Made by a program: the position numbers and the translations under genes
Notes under the pieces: model-generated
The model's input: only the letters and a program-made list of their open reading frames with translations
Database searches by the model: none
What the model was told of the DNA's origin: nothing
Shown: positions 1 to 5,168 of the stretch, in pieces
Layout of the letters: each line of letters begins with the position of its first letter
Numbering within the stretch: position 1 is the stretch's first letter
Assembly: GCA_013693915.1 (NCBI GenBank)
Contig: CP059264.1
Span: forward strand, 3,332,943-3,338,332
Length of the DNA: 5,390 nt
Reading direction: 5' to 3'
Source of the DNA: Dechloromonas sp.
Lineage (GTDB): Bacteria; Pseudomonadota; Gammaproteobacteria; Burkholderiales; Rhodocyclaceae

Positions 1-330
1 GGTCAGCCAGCGCGCGGCGACGATGCCTTCGTCCAGCCGGCGCCCGGCCTCGTAGCCGTGCAACTCGCCGGCGAAGGCGAAGCGCAGGTAGGTGATCTCG
101 CGCTCCGGGCGCTTCCAGCTGTAGATCCCGACCAGGTGCGTCGGCCTGAAGTAATAGGCGGTCTCTTCCAGCGTCTCGCGCACGACGGCATCGATCAGCG
201 CCTCGCCGTCCTCAAGGTGGCCGGCCGGCTGGTTGAAGGCAAGACCGGCTTCGGTCTCTTCCTCGACCAGCAGGAACTTTCCGTCGCGCTGAACGACCGC
301 GGCAACGGTGACATTGGGTTTCCAGATCAT
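1..330 (-). CDS. nudJ: NUDIX hydrolase, NudJ-like (partial, C-terminus off the left edge)
   Basis: The protein is a small pyrophosphohydrolase of the NUDIX superfamily, which cleaves nucleoside diphosphates linked to another group. NudJ of E. coli acts on thiamine pyrophosphate intermediates and nucleoside tri/diphosphates; the substrate here is not shown by sequence. The frame opens with MIWKPNVTVAAVV at an ATG read from base 330 and stays open for 110 codons to the edge. The Nudix box spans about residues 37-59: G-HLEDG-E, seven residues, then RETLEETAY. The usual Gly of REUXEEXGU is Ala here, which I recall as common in betaproteobacterial NudJ-like proteins. A conserved YSWKRP...TYLRFAF strand region follows at about residues 70-87. 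Full members are about 150 residues, so roughly 40 are missing. It diverges from ilvE. The family call is firm; the nudJ symbol is moderate. Confidence 0.88.
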   Translation of the reverse strand, partial: MIWKPNVTVAAVVQRDGKFLLVEEETEAGLAFNQPAGHLEDGEALIDAVVRETLEETAYYFRPTHLVGIYSWKRPEREITYLRFAFAGELHGYEAGRRLDEGIVAARWLT

Positions 331-418
331 GACGGACTCGGACGGCAAAAGCGCTATTTTACCCGCTGATTTGGGCTAAAATCCTAGGCTTTCACGATAG
401 CAACACGGAGAATCGACC
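331..418. promoter_or_regulatory. Divergent intergenic region with mirrored -10-like boxes
   Basis: This 88-base gap lies between the NUDIX start and the ilvE start and is more A+T-rich than its surroundings. It holds two TAAAAT hexamers in divergent orientation: one on the plus strand at 377-382 pointing to ilvE, and one on the minus strand at 361-356 pointing to the NUDIX gene. Each is at a plausible distance from its gene (about 36 bases to the ilvE ATG, about 25 to the NUDIX ATG). No convincing -35 hexamer is seen for either. The two boxes, with the adjacent CCC and GGG, form an imperfect dyad (356-382). I infer overlapping divergent promoters; this is unproven. Confidence 0.35.
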
Positions 419-1339
419 ATGTCCATGTCGGATCGCGACGGCTTCATCTGGCAAGACGGCAAGCTCGTGCCCTGGCGCGAGGCGACCACGCACGTCCTGA
501 CGCACTCGCTGCACTACGGCATGAGCGTATTCGAGGGCGTTCGCGCCTACCGGACCGAGCGCGGCACCGCCATCTTCCGTCTCGAAGACCACACCGACCG
601 GCTGTTCAACTCCGCCCACATCTTCCAGATGGCGATGCCCTACGACAAGGCGACCATCAACGACGCGCACAAGGAGGTGCTGCGCGCCAACGATCTCGAA
701 GCCGGCTACCTGCGCCCGATCGCCTTCTACGGCTCGGAGAAGATGGGCGTCTCGCCCAAGGGCGCCAGGGTCCATGTCGTCATTGCCGCCTGGCCGTGGG
801 GCGCCTATCTCGGCGAGGAAGGTCTCGAGCGCGGCATCCGGGTCAAGGTGTCGAGCTACACACGGCACCACGTCAACATCTCGATGGTGCGCGCCAAGGC
901 GTCCGGCCACTACATCAACTCGATCCTCGCCAATAACGAGGTGACCAACGAGGGTTACGACGAGGCCATGCTGCTCGACCCGGAAGGCTATGTGGCCGAG
1001 GGTGCCGGCGAGAACCTGTTCATCGTCAAGAAGGGCCGGCTGTACACGCCCGACCTGACTTCGTGCCTGGAAGGCATCACCCGCGCCACCGTGCTGCAGA
1101 TTGCCGAAGAACTCGGGCTTTCGGTGCAGGAGAAGCGCATCACCCGCGACGAAGTCTATTGCTGTGACGAAGCCTTCTTCACCGGCACCGCCGCCGAAGT
1201 GACGCCGATCCGTGAACTCGACGGCCGCCAGATCGGCATCGGTCGTCGCGGCCCGGTCACCGCCGAGATCCAGGCCAGGTATTTCGACGTGGTCAATGGC
1301 CGCTCCGCCCAGCACGACAACTGGCTGGCCTACATCTAA
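419..1339 (+). CDS. ilvE: Branched-chain amino acid aminotransferase
   Basis: This cytosolic PLP enzyme transfers the amino group between glutamate and the 2-keto acids of leucine, isoleucine and valine, the last step of their synthesis. The 306-residue product has the usual class IV aminotransferase length. Recognisable blocks are HYGMSVFEGVRAY (about 32-44), FRLEDHTDRLF (53-63), LRPIAFYG (98-105), the PLP lysine K160 in MVRAKASGHYINS, the cofactor-contacting EGAGENLF (E194, 194-201), GITRATVL (219-226) and FFTGTAAEVTPI (253-264). All key residues are present. I chose the ATG at 419 because GGAG at 407-410 sits 8 bases upstream; the in-frame ATG at 425 is farther from it. The zinc-finger gene follows after 15 bases, so the two are probably co-transcribed. 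A D-amino acid transaminase is less likely, given the FEGVRAY and GTAAEVTP motifs typical of IlvE. Confidence 0.96.
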   Translation: MSMSDRDGFIWQDGKLVPWREATTHVLTHSLHYGMSVFEGVRAYRTERGTAIFRLEDHTDRLFNSAHIFQMAMPYDKATINDAHKEVLRANDLEAGYLRPIAFYGSEKMGVSPKGARVHVVIAAWPWGAYLGEEGLERGIRVKVSSYTRHHVNISMVRAKASGHYINSILANNEVTNEGYDEAMLLDPEGYVAEGAGENLFIVKKGRLYTPDLTSCLEGITRATVLQIAEELGLSVQEKRITRDEVYCCDEAFFTGTAAEVTPIRELDGRQIGIGRRGPVTAEIQARYFDVVNGRSAQHDNWLAYI

Positions 1340-1354
1340 TTCAGGGAGATCCGG

Positions 1355-1543
1355 ATGTCCGACAACCGTACCGTAGAACTTACCGCCCACGACCTGCCGC
1401 TGCACTGCCCGCAGCCGGCCTCGCCGCTGTGGTGCCAGCATCCGCGCGTCTTCCTCGACGTGCTCAAGACCGGTGAAGTGGTCTGCCCCTACTGCAGCAC
1501 GCGGTACGTTTTCACGGGCGAAGCGCCCAAGGGTCACCACTAG
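1355..1543 (+). CDS. Small CHCC-type zinc-finger domain protein (NDUFS6-like)
   Basis: This 62-residue protein has the zf-CHCC pattern of PF10276, the domain also found in mitochondrial complex I subunit NDUFS6. Its probable zinc ligands are C18, H29, C44 and C47, with CPYCSTRYVF at 44-53; C27 in WCQHP is an extra nearby cysteine. There is no signal peptide or membrane segment. Its bacterial role is unsettled: it may assist respiratory complex I, but this window has no complex I genes. The start is well supported, with AGGGAG at 1343-1348, 6 bases before the ATG. It begins 15 bases after ilvE, so co-transcription is likely. I recall the same pairing with ilvE in other betaproteobacteria, often next to lipopolysaccharide genes. 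Confidence 0.88.
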   Translation: MSDNRTVELTAHDLPLHCPQPASPLWCQHPRVFLDVLKTGEVVCPYCSTRYVFTGEAPKGHH

Positions 1544-1765
1544 GCGCCGGGCGCGGCCGGATCGCCGGGCTGCCGGCGCCGGCGGGTTGGCGTGCTGGCG
1601 ACGGCTTCGCCTGACACCTGGCGCCACCCCGGCCCGGCCGGCAACCGTCGGCGCGATGCCGGCAGGAGCAGCGGCCTCCGGCATGACTGACCCCGGCCAC
1701 CGCAACGATCTCGCCATACCCCCGCCGCCACAGGTCTTTGCCGCCTGCCTGAAACGGAGCACCGC
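1544..1765. other. G+C-rich spacer without a recognisable gene
   Basis: These 222 bases separate the ilvE/zinc-finger pair from the next cluster. Several frames are open across it on both strands, as expected at this G+C, but none gives a recognisable protein. It contains a 12-base perfect palindrome (1572-1583, GCCGGCGCCGGC) and a longer stem-loop listed separately. The end carries the ribosome binding site of the next gene (GGAG at 1756-1759). A promoter for the next cluster should lie here if it is independently transcribed, but I see no clear sigma-70 hexamers. Confidence 0.6.
1656..1684. repeat. Stem-loop in the spacer after the zinc-finger gene
   Basis: The arms ATGCCGG (1656-1662) and CCGGCAT (1678-1684) are perfect inverted copies. 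Inside them AGG (1664-1666) pairs with CCT (1675-1677), leaving one bulged C and an 8-base loop, so the stem is about 10 pairs. No T-tract follows on either strand, so it does not fit a standard Rho-independent terminator. It could stabilise the 3' end of the ilvE transcript or be a REP-like dispersed element. Only one copy is in the window. Confidence 0.5.
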
Positions 1766-2197
1766 ATGAGCAAGCCAAGCAATTTCGCCTCACCCGAAGA
1801 TGTCGAACAGGCCTTCTACGAGGCGGTGCTCAAGGGCGACGCCGACCTGATGATGCAACTGTGGGCCGAGGACGAGGAAACCCTCTGCGTGCACCCGACC
1901 GGCGTCCGCCTGATCGGCATCGCGGCGATCCGCGAAAGCTGGCGCAGCATCTTTTCCAGCGCCCGCCTGCGCGTCCAGGCCGATTCGATCGCGCACTGGC
2001 AGGGCTCGGTGCTGGCGATCCATCACCTCAGCGAAATCCTCTTCGTCGGCGACGATCCCGGCCCGCACGGGCCGCTGCACGTCACCCACGTCTACGCGCG
2101 CGGCGCCCACGGCTGGCGCCTTGTCAGCCGTCACGCCTCGGCCGCCGACGACGGCCACCAGGCGATGGCCGACGCCGTCCCGCACACGCTGCATTGA
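1766..2197 (+). CDS. NTF2-like / SnoaL-like family protein
   Basis: This 143-residue protein resembles the NTF2-like cone-fold superfamily (SnoaL_3/DUF4440 type): an N-terminal helix with VEQAFYEAVLKGDADLMMQLW at about 12-32, then the VHPTG block at about 42-46, GIAAIRESWRSIF at 51-63, and C-terminal strands with THVYARGAHGWRLVSRHAS at about 107-125. Members may be small enzymes, ligand-binding proteins or partners of other enzymes; no catalytic residues can be assigned, so the function is unknown. It has no signal peptide. The start is supported by GGAG at 1756-1759, 6 bases before the ATG. Its stop overlaps the TTG start of the downstream hydrolase (TTGA), suggesting translational coupling and possibly a shared role. 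Confidence 0.82.
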   Translation: MSKPSNFASPEDVEQAFYEAVLKGDADLMMQLWAEDEETLCVHPTGVRLIGIAAIRESWRSIFSSARLRVQADSIAHWQGSVLAIHHLSEILFVGDDPGPHGPLHVTHVYARGAHGWRLVSRHASAADDGHQAMADAVPHTLH

Positions 2198-3162
2198 CGA
2201 TTGCCTGCAAGCCCTACCGGGCGCCCGCCTGGCTCCCTGGCGGCAATGCCCAGACCATCTGGCCGCTGCTGATCAAGCCGCGCCCGCTCAAGCTGCGCCG
2301 CGAGCGCTGGGAAACGCCGGACGGCGACTTCATCGACGTCGACTTCCTCGACGGCCCTGCCGACGCGCCGCTGCTGGCACTGTTCCATGGCCTCGAGGGC
2401 AGCTCGGACAGCCACTACGCCATCGCCGCCGCGCACACCTGCAAGGCAGCCGGCTGGCGCCTGGCGCTGCCGCACTTCCGCGGCTGCTCGGGCGAACTCA
2501 ACCGCCGGCCGCGCGCCTACCACTCCGGCGACTCGGACGAGATCGACTGGATCCTGCGCCGCCTGCAGGCCGCCGATGGCGGCCGCCGCATCCACGCCGC
2601 CGGCATCTCGCTCGGCGGCAACGCCCTGCTCAAGTGGGCCGGCGAACGCGGCGCGGCGGCCAGCGCGGTGGTCACCGGCGTCGCCGGCATCTGCGCGCCG
2701 CTCGATCTCGCCGCCTGCGGCCACCATCTGGCGCGCGGCTTCAACCGCCTCTACACCCGGCACTTCCTCGCCACGATGAAGGTCGTCTCCGCCGCGCGCC
2801 TCGCCCGCTTTCCTGGGTTGTTTGACGCCGCGCGCATGCGCCGCGCCGTCAACCTGTGGGAATTCGACGACGCCGTGACCGGCCCGGTGCACGGCTTCGC
2901 CGGCGCCGACGACTACTGGCGCCGCTCGTCGGCCAAGCCGTGGCTGCGGTCGATCGTGGTGCCGGCGCTTGCGGTCAACTCGAAAAACGACCCCTTTTTC
3001 CCGGTCGCCCACCTGCCGCGCCGCGACGAGGTCAGCCCGTCGGTTCGCCTCGAGCAGCCCGCCAGCGGCGGCCACGTCGGCTTCGTCGCCGGCACCTTCC
3101 CCGGCCACCTCGACTGGCTGCCGCAACGCCTCCTCCACTTCTTCACCCACGAAATCTCATGA
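2194..3162 (+). CDS. yheT: Alpha/beta-fold hydrolase, YheT family
   Basis: This 322-residue predicted esterase belongs to the YheT/AB-hydrolase 4 family; the physiological substrate is unknown. Landmarks, numbered from the TTG start, are APAWLPGGNAQTIWP (10-24), the oxyanion-side FHGLEGS (64-70), HFRGCSGELNR (94-104), YHSGDSDEIDW (109-119), the nucleophile elbow GISLGGN with S139, NSKNDPFF with probable acid D266, and GGHVGF with catalytic H294. The triad looks complete and the length fits (E. coli YheT is about 340). I chose TTG at 2194 because it overlaps the previous stop as TTGA, and no ATG or GTG lies between there and the conserved N-terminal block. No clear Shine-Dalgarno is visible, so coupling to the upstream gene is likely. 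Its own stop overlaps the next ATG as ATGA. Confidence 0.92.
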   Translation: MTIACKPYRAPAWLPGGNAQTIWPLLIKPRPLKLRRERWETPDGDFIDVDFLDGPADAPLLALFHGLEGSSDSHYAIAAAHTCKAAGWRLALPHFRGCSGELNRRPRAYHSGDSDEIDWILRRLQAADGGRRIHAAGISLGGNALLKWAGERGAAASAVVTGVAGICAPLDLAACGHHLARGFNRLYTRHFLATMKVVSAARLARFPGLFDAARMRRAVNLWEFDDAVTGPVHGFAGADDYWRRSSAKPWLRSIVVPALAVNSKNDPFFPVAHLPRRDEVSPSVRLEQPASGGHVGFVAGTFPGHLDWLPQRLLHFFTHEIS

Positions 3163-4543
3163 ATGCCTCCTCCCCCTCCCCGCCGAAATCTTCAAGGCAT
3201 ACGACATCCGCGGCATCGTCGGCAAGTCGCTCACCGCGGAGATCGTCCGCCGCATCGGTCATGCCCTCGGCTCGCTGGCCCTCGACCAGGGACAGGAGGC
3301 GATCGCCGTCGGCCGCGACGGGCGGCTTTCCGGGCCCGAACTGGCCGGCGCGCTGATCGACGGCATCGTCGCCGCCGGCTGCGACGCCATCGACATCGGC
3401 TGCGTGCCGACCCCGGTCACCTACTTCGCCGCCCATCACCTCGGCTGCGATTCCTGCGTTTCGGTCACCGGCAGCCACAACCCGCCCGACTACAACGGCC
3501 TCAAGATGGTCATCGCCGGCACGACGCTGGCCCTCCACGCCATCAAGCAACTGCGGGCGCGCGCCGGGTCCGGCGACCTGCGCCACGGCAGCGGGCAGCG
3601 CCGCACGGCCGATGTCCGCGCCGCCTACATCGAGCGCATCATCTCTGACGTCAGGCTCGCCCGGCCGCTGAAGATCGTCATGGACTGCGGCAATGGCGTC
3701 GCCGGCGCCGTCGCTCCGGAACTTTTCAAGCGCCTCGGTTGCGAGATCGTCCCGCTGTTCTGCGAGGTCGACGGCCACTTCCCGAACCACCACCCCGACC
3801 CGTCCAAGCCGGAGAACCTCGCCGACGTGATCCGTGCCCTGCGCGACACCGACGCCGAGATCGGCATCGCCTTCGACGGCGATGGCGACCGCCTCGGCGT
3901 CGTCACCAAGGACGGCGAAATCACTTATCCCGACCGCCAGCTCATGCTCTTCGCCGCCGACGTGCTGGCGCGCGTGCCGGGCGGCCAGATCATCTACGAC
4001 GTCAAATGCACCCGCCTGCTGGCGCCGTGGATCCGCGCCCGCGGTGGCGAACCGCTGATGTGGAACACCGGCCACGCGCTGGTCAAGGCCAAGCTCAAGG
4101 AAACCGGCGCCCCGCTCGCCGGCGAGATGAGCGGCCACACCTTCTTCAAGGAACGCTGGTACGGCTTCGACGACGGCCTCTACGCCGGCGCCCGCCTGCT
4201 CGAAATCCTATCGCGCAGCCCCGATGCCTGCGCACCGCTAAAAGCGCTGCCCGATTCGCCGTCGACCCCGGAACTCAATGTGAAGATGGCCGAAGGCGAG
4301 CCCTTCGCGCTGATCGACAGGCTCAAGGCCGAAGGTCGCTTCGATGGAGCGACCGAGCGCATCACCATCGACGGCCTGCGCGTCGAATACCCCGACGGCT
4401 TCGGCCTCGCCCGCCCGTCGAACACGACGCCGGTCGTCGTCCTGCGCTTCGAGGCCGACAATCCCACCGCGCTGGCGAGGATCCAGGATGATTTCCGCGC
4501 AACGATCAGCGCGGTCTGGCCGGGGATCGAGCTGCCGTTCTGA
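3159..4543 (+). CDS. algC: Phosphomannomutase/phosphoglucomutase, apparent 5' frameshift
   Basis: This AlgC/ManB-type enzyme interconverts mannose or glucose 6- and 1-phosphates through a phosphoserine, feeding GDP-mannose and UDP-glucose for surface polysaccharides. The body, read in frame from about 3176, is complete. Numbered on the reconstructed protein, it has EIFKAYDIRGIVG (10-22), the phosphoserine S106 in TGSHNPPDYNGLKM, metal-binding DGDGDR (240-245), GEMSGHTFFKERW (322-334) and phosphate-binding RPSNTTP (419-425). The expected start, ATG at 3159, overlaps the hydrolase stop as ATGA but is out of frame with the body. One added C in the 3172-3176 run would give MNASSPLPAEIFKAYD and 461 residues, close to the 463 of P. 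aeruginosa AlgC. The body frame has no usable alternative start nearby: upstream the nearest is a TTG at 2969 deep inside yheT, and downstream the first is a GTG at residue 83. The gene is probably intact in the cell, with a consensus error or a variable tract. The symbol is by family resemblance. Confidence 0.9.
3172..3181 (+). other. Short C-rich tract where the mutase reading frame breaks
   Basis: CCCCC at 3172-3176, T, then CCCC at 3178-3181 lie 13 bases after the overlap ATG. The frame from ATG 3159 runs MNASSPSPPKSS and leaves the conserved mutase frame. A run of six C would put ATG 3159 in frame; a run of four would instead put the second ATG, at 3163, in frame (MPPPLPAEIFK). Five C is thus the length at which neither ATG works. 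Confidence 0.75.
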
Positions 4544-4548
4544 ACGGA

Positions 4549-4569
4549 GGAGCGCGGCAGCGCGGCTCC
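4549..4569. terminator. Possible terminator hairpin between convergent genes
   Basis: The 37-base gap between the mutase stop and the minus-strand zinc-finger stop contains a hairpin. GGAG (4549-4552) pairs with CTCC (4566-4569), and CGC (4553-4555) pairs with GCG (4560-4562), with a GGCA loop and a three-base bulge. No T-run follows on either strand, so termination would be weak or Rho-assisted. Its position between converging genes is the main reason to propose it. Confidence 0.35.
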
Positions 4570-4580
4570 CCGCCGGAACG

Positions 4581-4871
4581 TTAGGCTGCAGCAGGCTGAA
4601 ACGAGGCGACCGGAACTTGGCGACATACCGCGACAGACTTGCGGAACGCCTTGATACGCTCGATTTCATGGAGGGTCCGGGCCGAAAAATAGGGCTCTCC
4701 GCAGTCGGGGCAGGAGTACATCGGGATGGCTTCGATGACCAACAAGGCCGCTGCCTTGCCAAAGCTGCGGGTGACGTACTTTATCTGGACGACTGAACTG
4801 CCGCAGTGGGCGCAGAGATGCTCAGAGGATATAGGCGGTGATGACGATGAGTTTGCCGGTGAAGCCGACAT
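4581..4871 (-). CDS. YgiT-type zinc-finger protein, probable antitoxin (start uncertain)
   Basis: The C-terminal 80 residues match the YgiT-type zinc-finger family, related to the N-terminal zinc domain of antitoxin MqsA. They carry CAHCG and CPDCGEPYF as two CxxC knuckles, a KYVTRSFGKA strand and LLVIEAIP between them, and the helix TLHEIERIKAFR after them. There is no C-terminal helix-turn-helix, unlike full MqsA. The domain begins at EHLCAHCG, whose Glu codon is at 4823-4821, immediately after the toxin stop, but no ATG, GTG or TTG is in frame there. The nearest upstream in-frame ATG is at 4871-4869, inside the toxin gene. It adds an unconvincing Ser/Pro stretch (MSASPANSSSS...) and gives 96 residues; that is the boundary given here. 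Either the true start was lost by mutation or a base error, or an unusual start is used. The domain is confident; the start is not. Confidence 0.75.
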   Translation of the reverse strand: MSASPANSSSSPPISSEHLCAHCGSSVVQIKYVTRSFGKAAALLVIEAIPMYSCPDCGEPYFSARTLHEIERIKAFRKSVAVCRQVPVASFQPAAA

Positions 4872-5101
4872 TAAGGACGGTTTGCGCGTGACGACCGTCG
4901 AGGGTGACGTCTGAGACGACGGCTTTGCTTTCACGGGCTTTGGCGTCGCGTTGACGCTGCGTGATTTGCCCCGTGAGGATGATGTTTTCGAGATCAAGGA
5001 TTGAGAGATCGTCATCTTCAAGTTCCCCGGCGGCGTGGGTGGAAACGACATTCAGAGCAGACAGTCATTGCGTTCCACGCAATAGATCGAGAAACCGACA
5101 T
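4822..5101 (-). pseudogene. DUF4258-like toxin, 5' end disrupted
   Basis: One minus-strand frame between stops (in-frame from 5064, stop TGA at 4824-4822) encodes about 80 residues resembling the DUF4258 proteins that pair with YgiT-type zinc fingers. Blocks are NVVSTHAAGELEDDDLSILD, LENIILTGQI, TQRQRD and a C-terminal GFTGKLIVITAYIL. The frame contains no ATG, GTG or TTG at all, and is closed by TGA at 5067-5065, just before the domain. In another frame, ATG at 5101-5099 reads MSVSRSIAWNAMTVCS; deleting one base near 5055-5065 would join it to NVVSTHA and give a product of typical length. That join is my inference. Position directly upstream of the zinc-finger gene fits the toxin-first order of MqsRA-like pairs. 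It is either a decayed gene or a consensus indel. The toxin activity is predicted from the family context only. Confidence 0.6.
5067..5083. repeat. Short perfect palindrome at the toxin 5' end
   Basis: ATTGCGT (5067-5073) and ACGCAAT (5077-5083) are perfect inverted copies around TCC. The site lies within or just before the start of the toxin gene. Antitoxins of the MqsA kind bind palindromes near their own promoters, so this could be an operator. However, the antitoxin here shows no DNA-binding helix-turn-helix, and the palindrome may instead be part of the coding sequence. No flanking promoter hexamers are clear. Confidence 0.35.
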
Positions 5102-5168
5102 ACCTACATCCGCCCTCGGTGCAGGAACGGTTGCCGGGCCGGCTCAGTCCAAGTGATTTTGCATGATC

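Noticed and set aside
392..1762. A 456-codon open frame on the minus strand opposite ilvE and the zinc-finger gene
   Set aside because: It is antisense to two clearly conserved genes and its protein has no recognisable motif. Such long shadows are expected at this G+C.
2131..3150. A 339-codon minus-strand frame opposite yheT
   Set aside because: It mirrors the coding frame of a confident alpha/beta hydrolase, and its composition (Ala, Gly, Arg, Val) is that of an antisense shadow.
3163..3648. Frame starting at the second ATG (3163) as an alternative protein
   Set aside because: It reads as an Arg/Pro-rich shadow of the mutase; the conserved mutase motifs lie in a different frame.
3143..4138. 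A 331-codon minus-strand frame opposite the mutase
   Set aside because: It is antisense to the strongly conserved mutase and has no family features.
4580..4586. GTTAGGC, matching the GTTRRRY core of an integron attC site, next to a toxin-antitoxin-like cassette
   Set aside because: No partner RYYYAAC core or imperfect inverted repeat was found within about 150 bases, so the match is probably chance.
4581..5051. A 156-residue version of the zinc-finger protein starting from ATG at 5051
   Set aside because: Its first 75 or so residues are Ser/Pro/Lys-rich and correspond to the DUF4258-like coding sequence in another frame.
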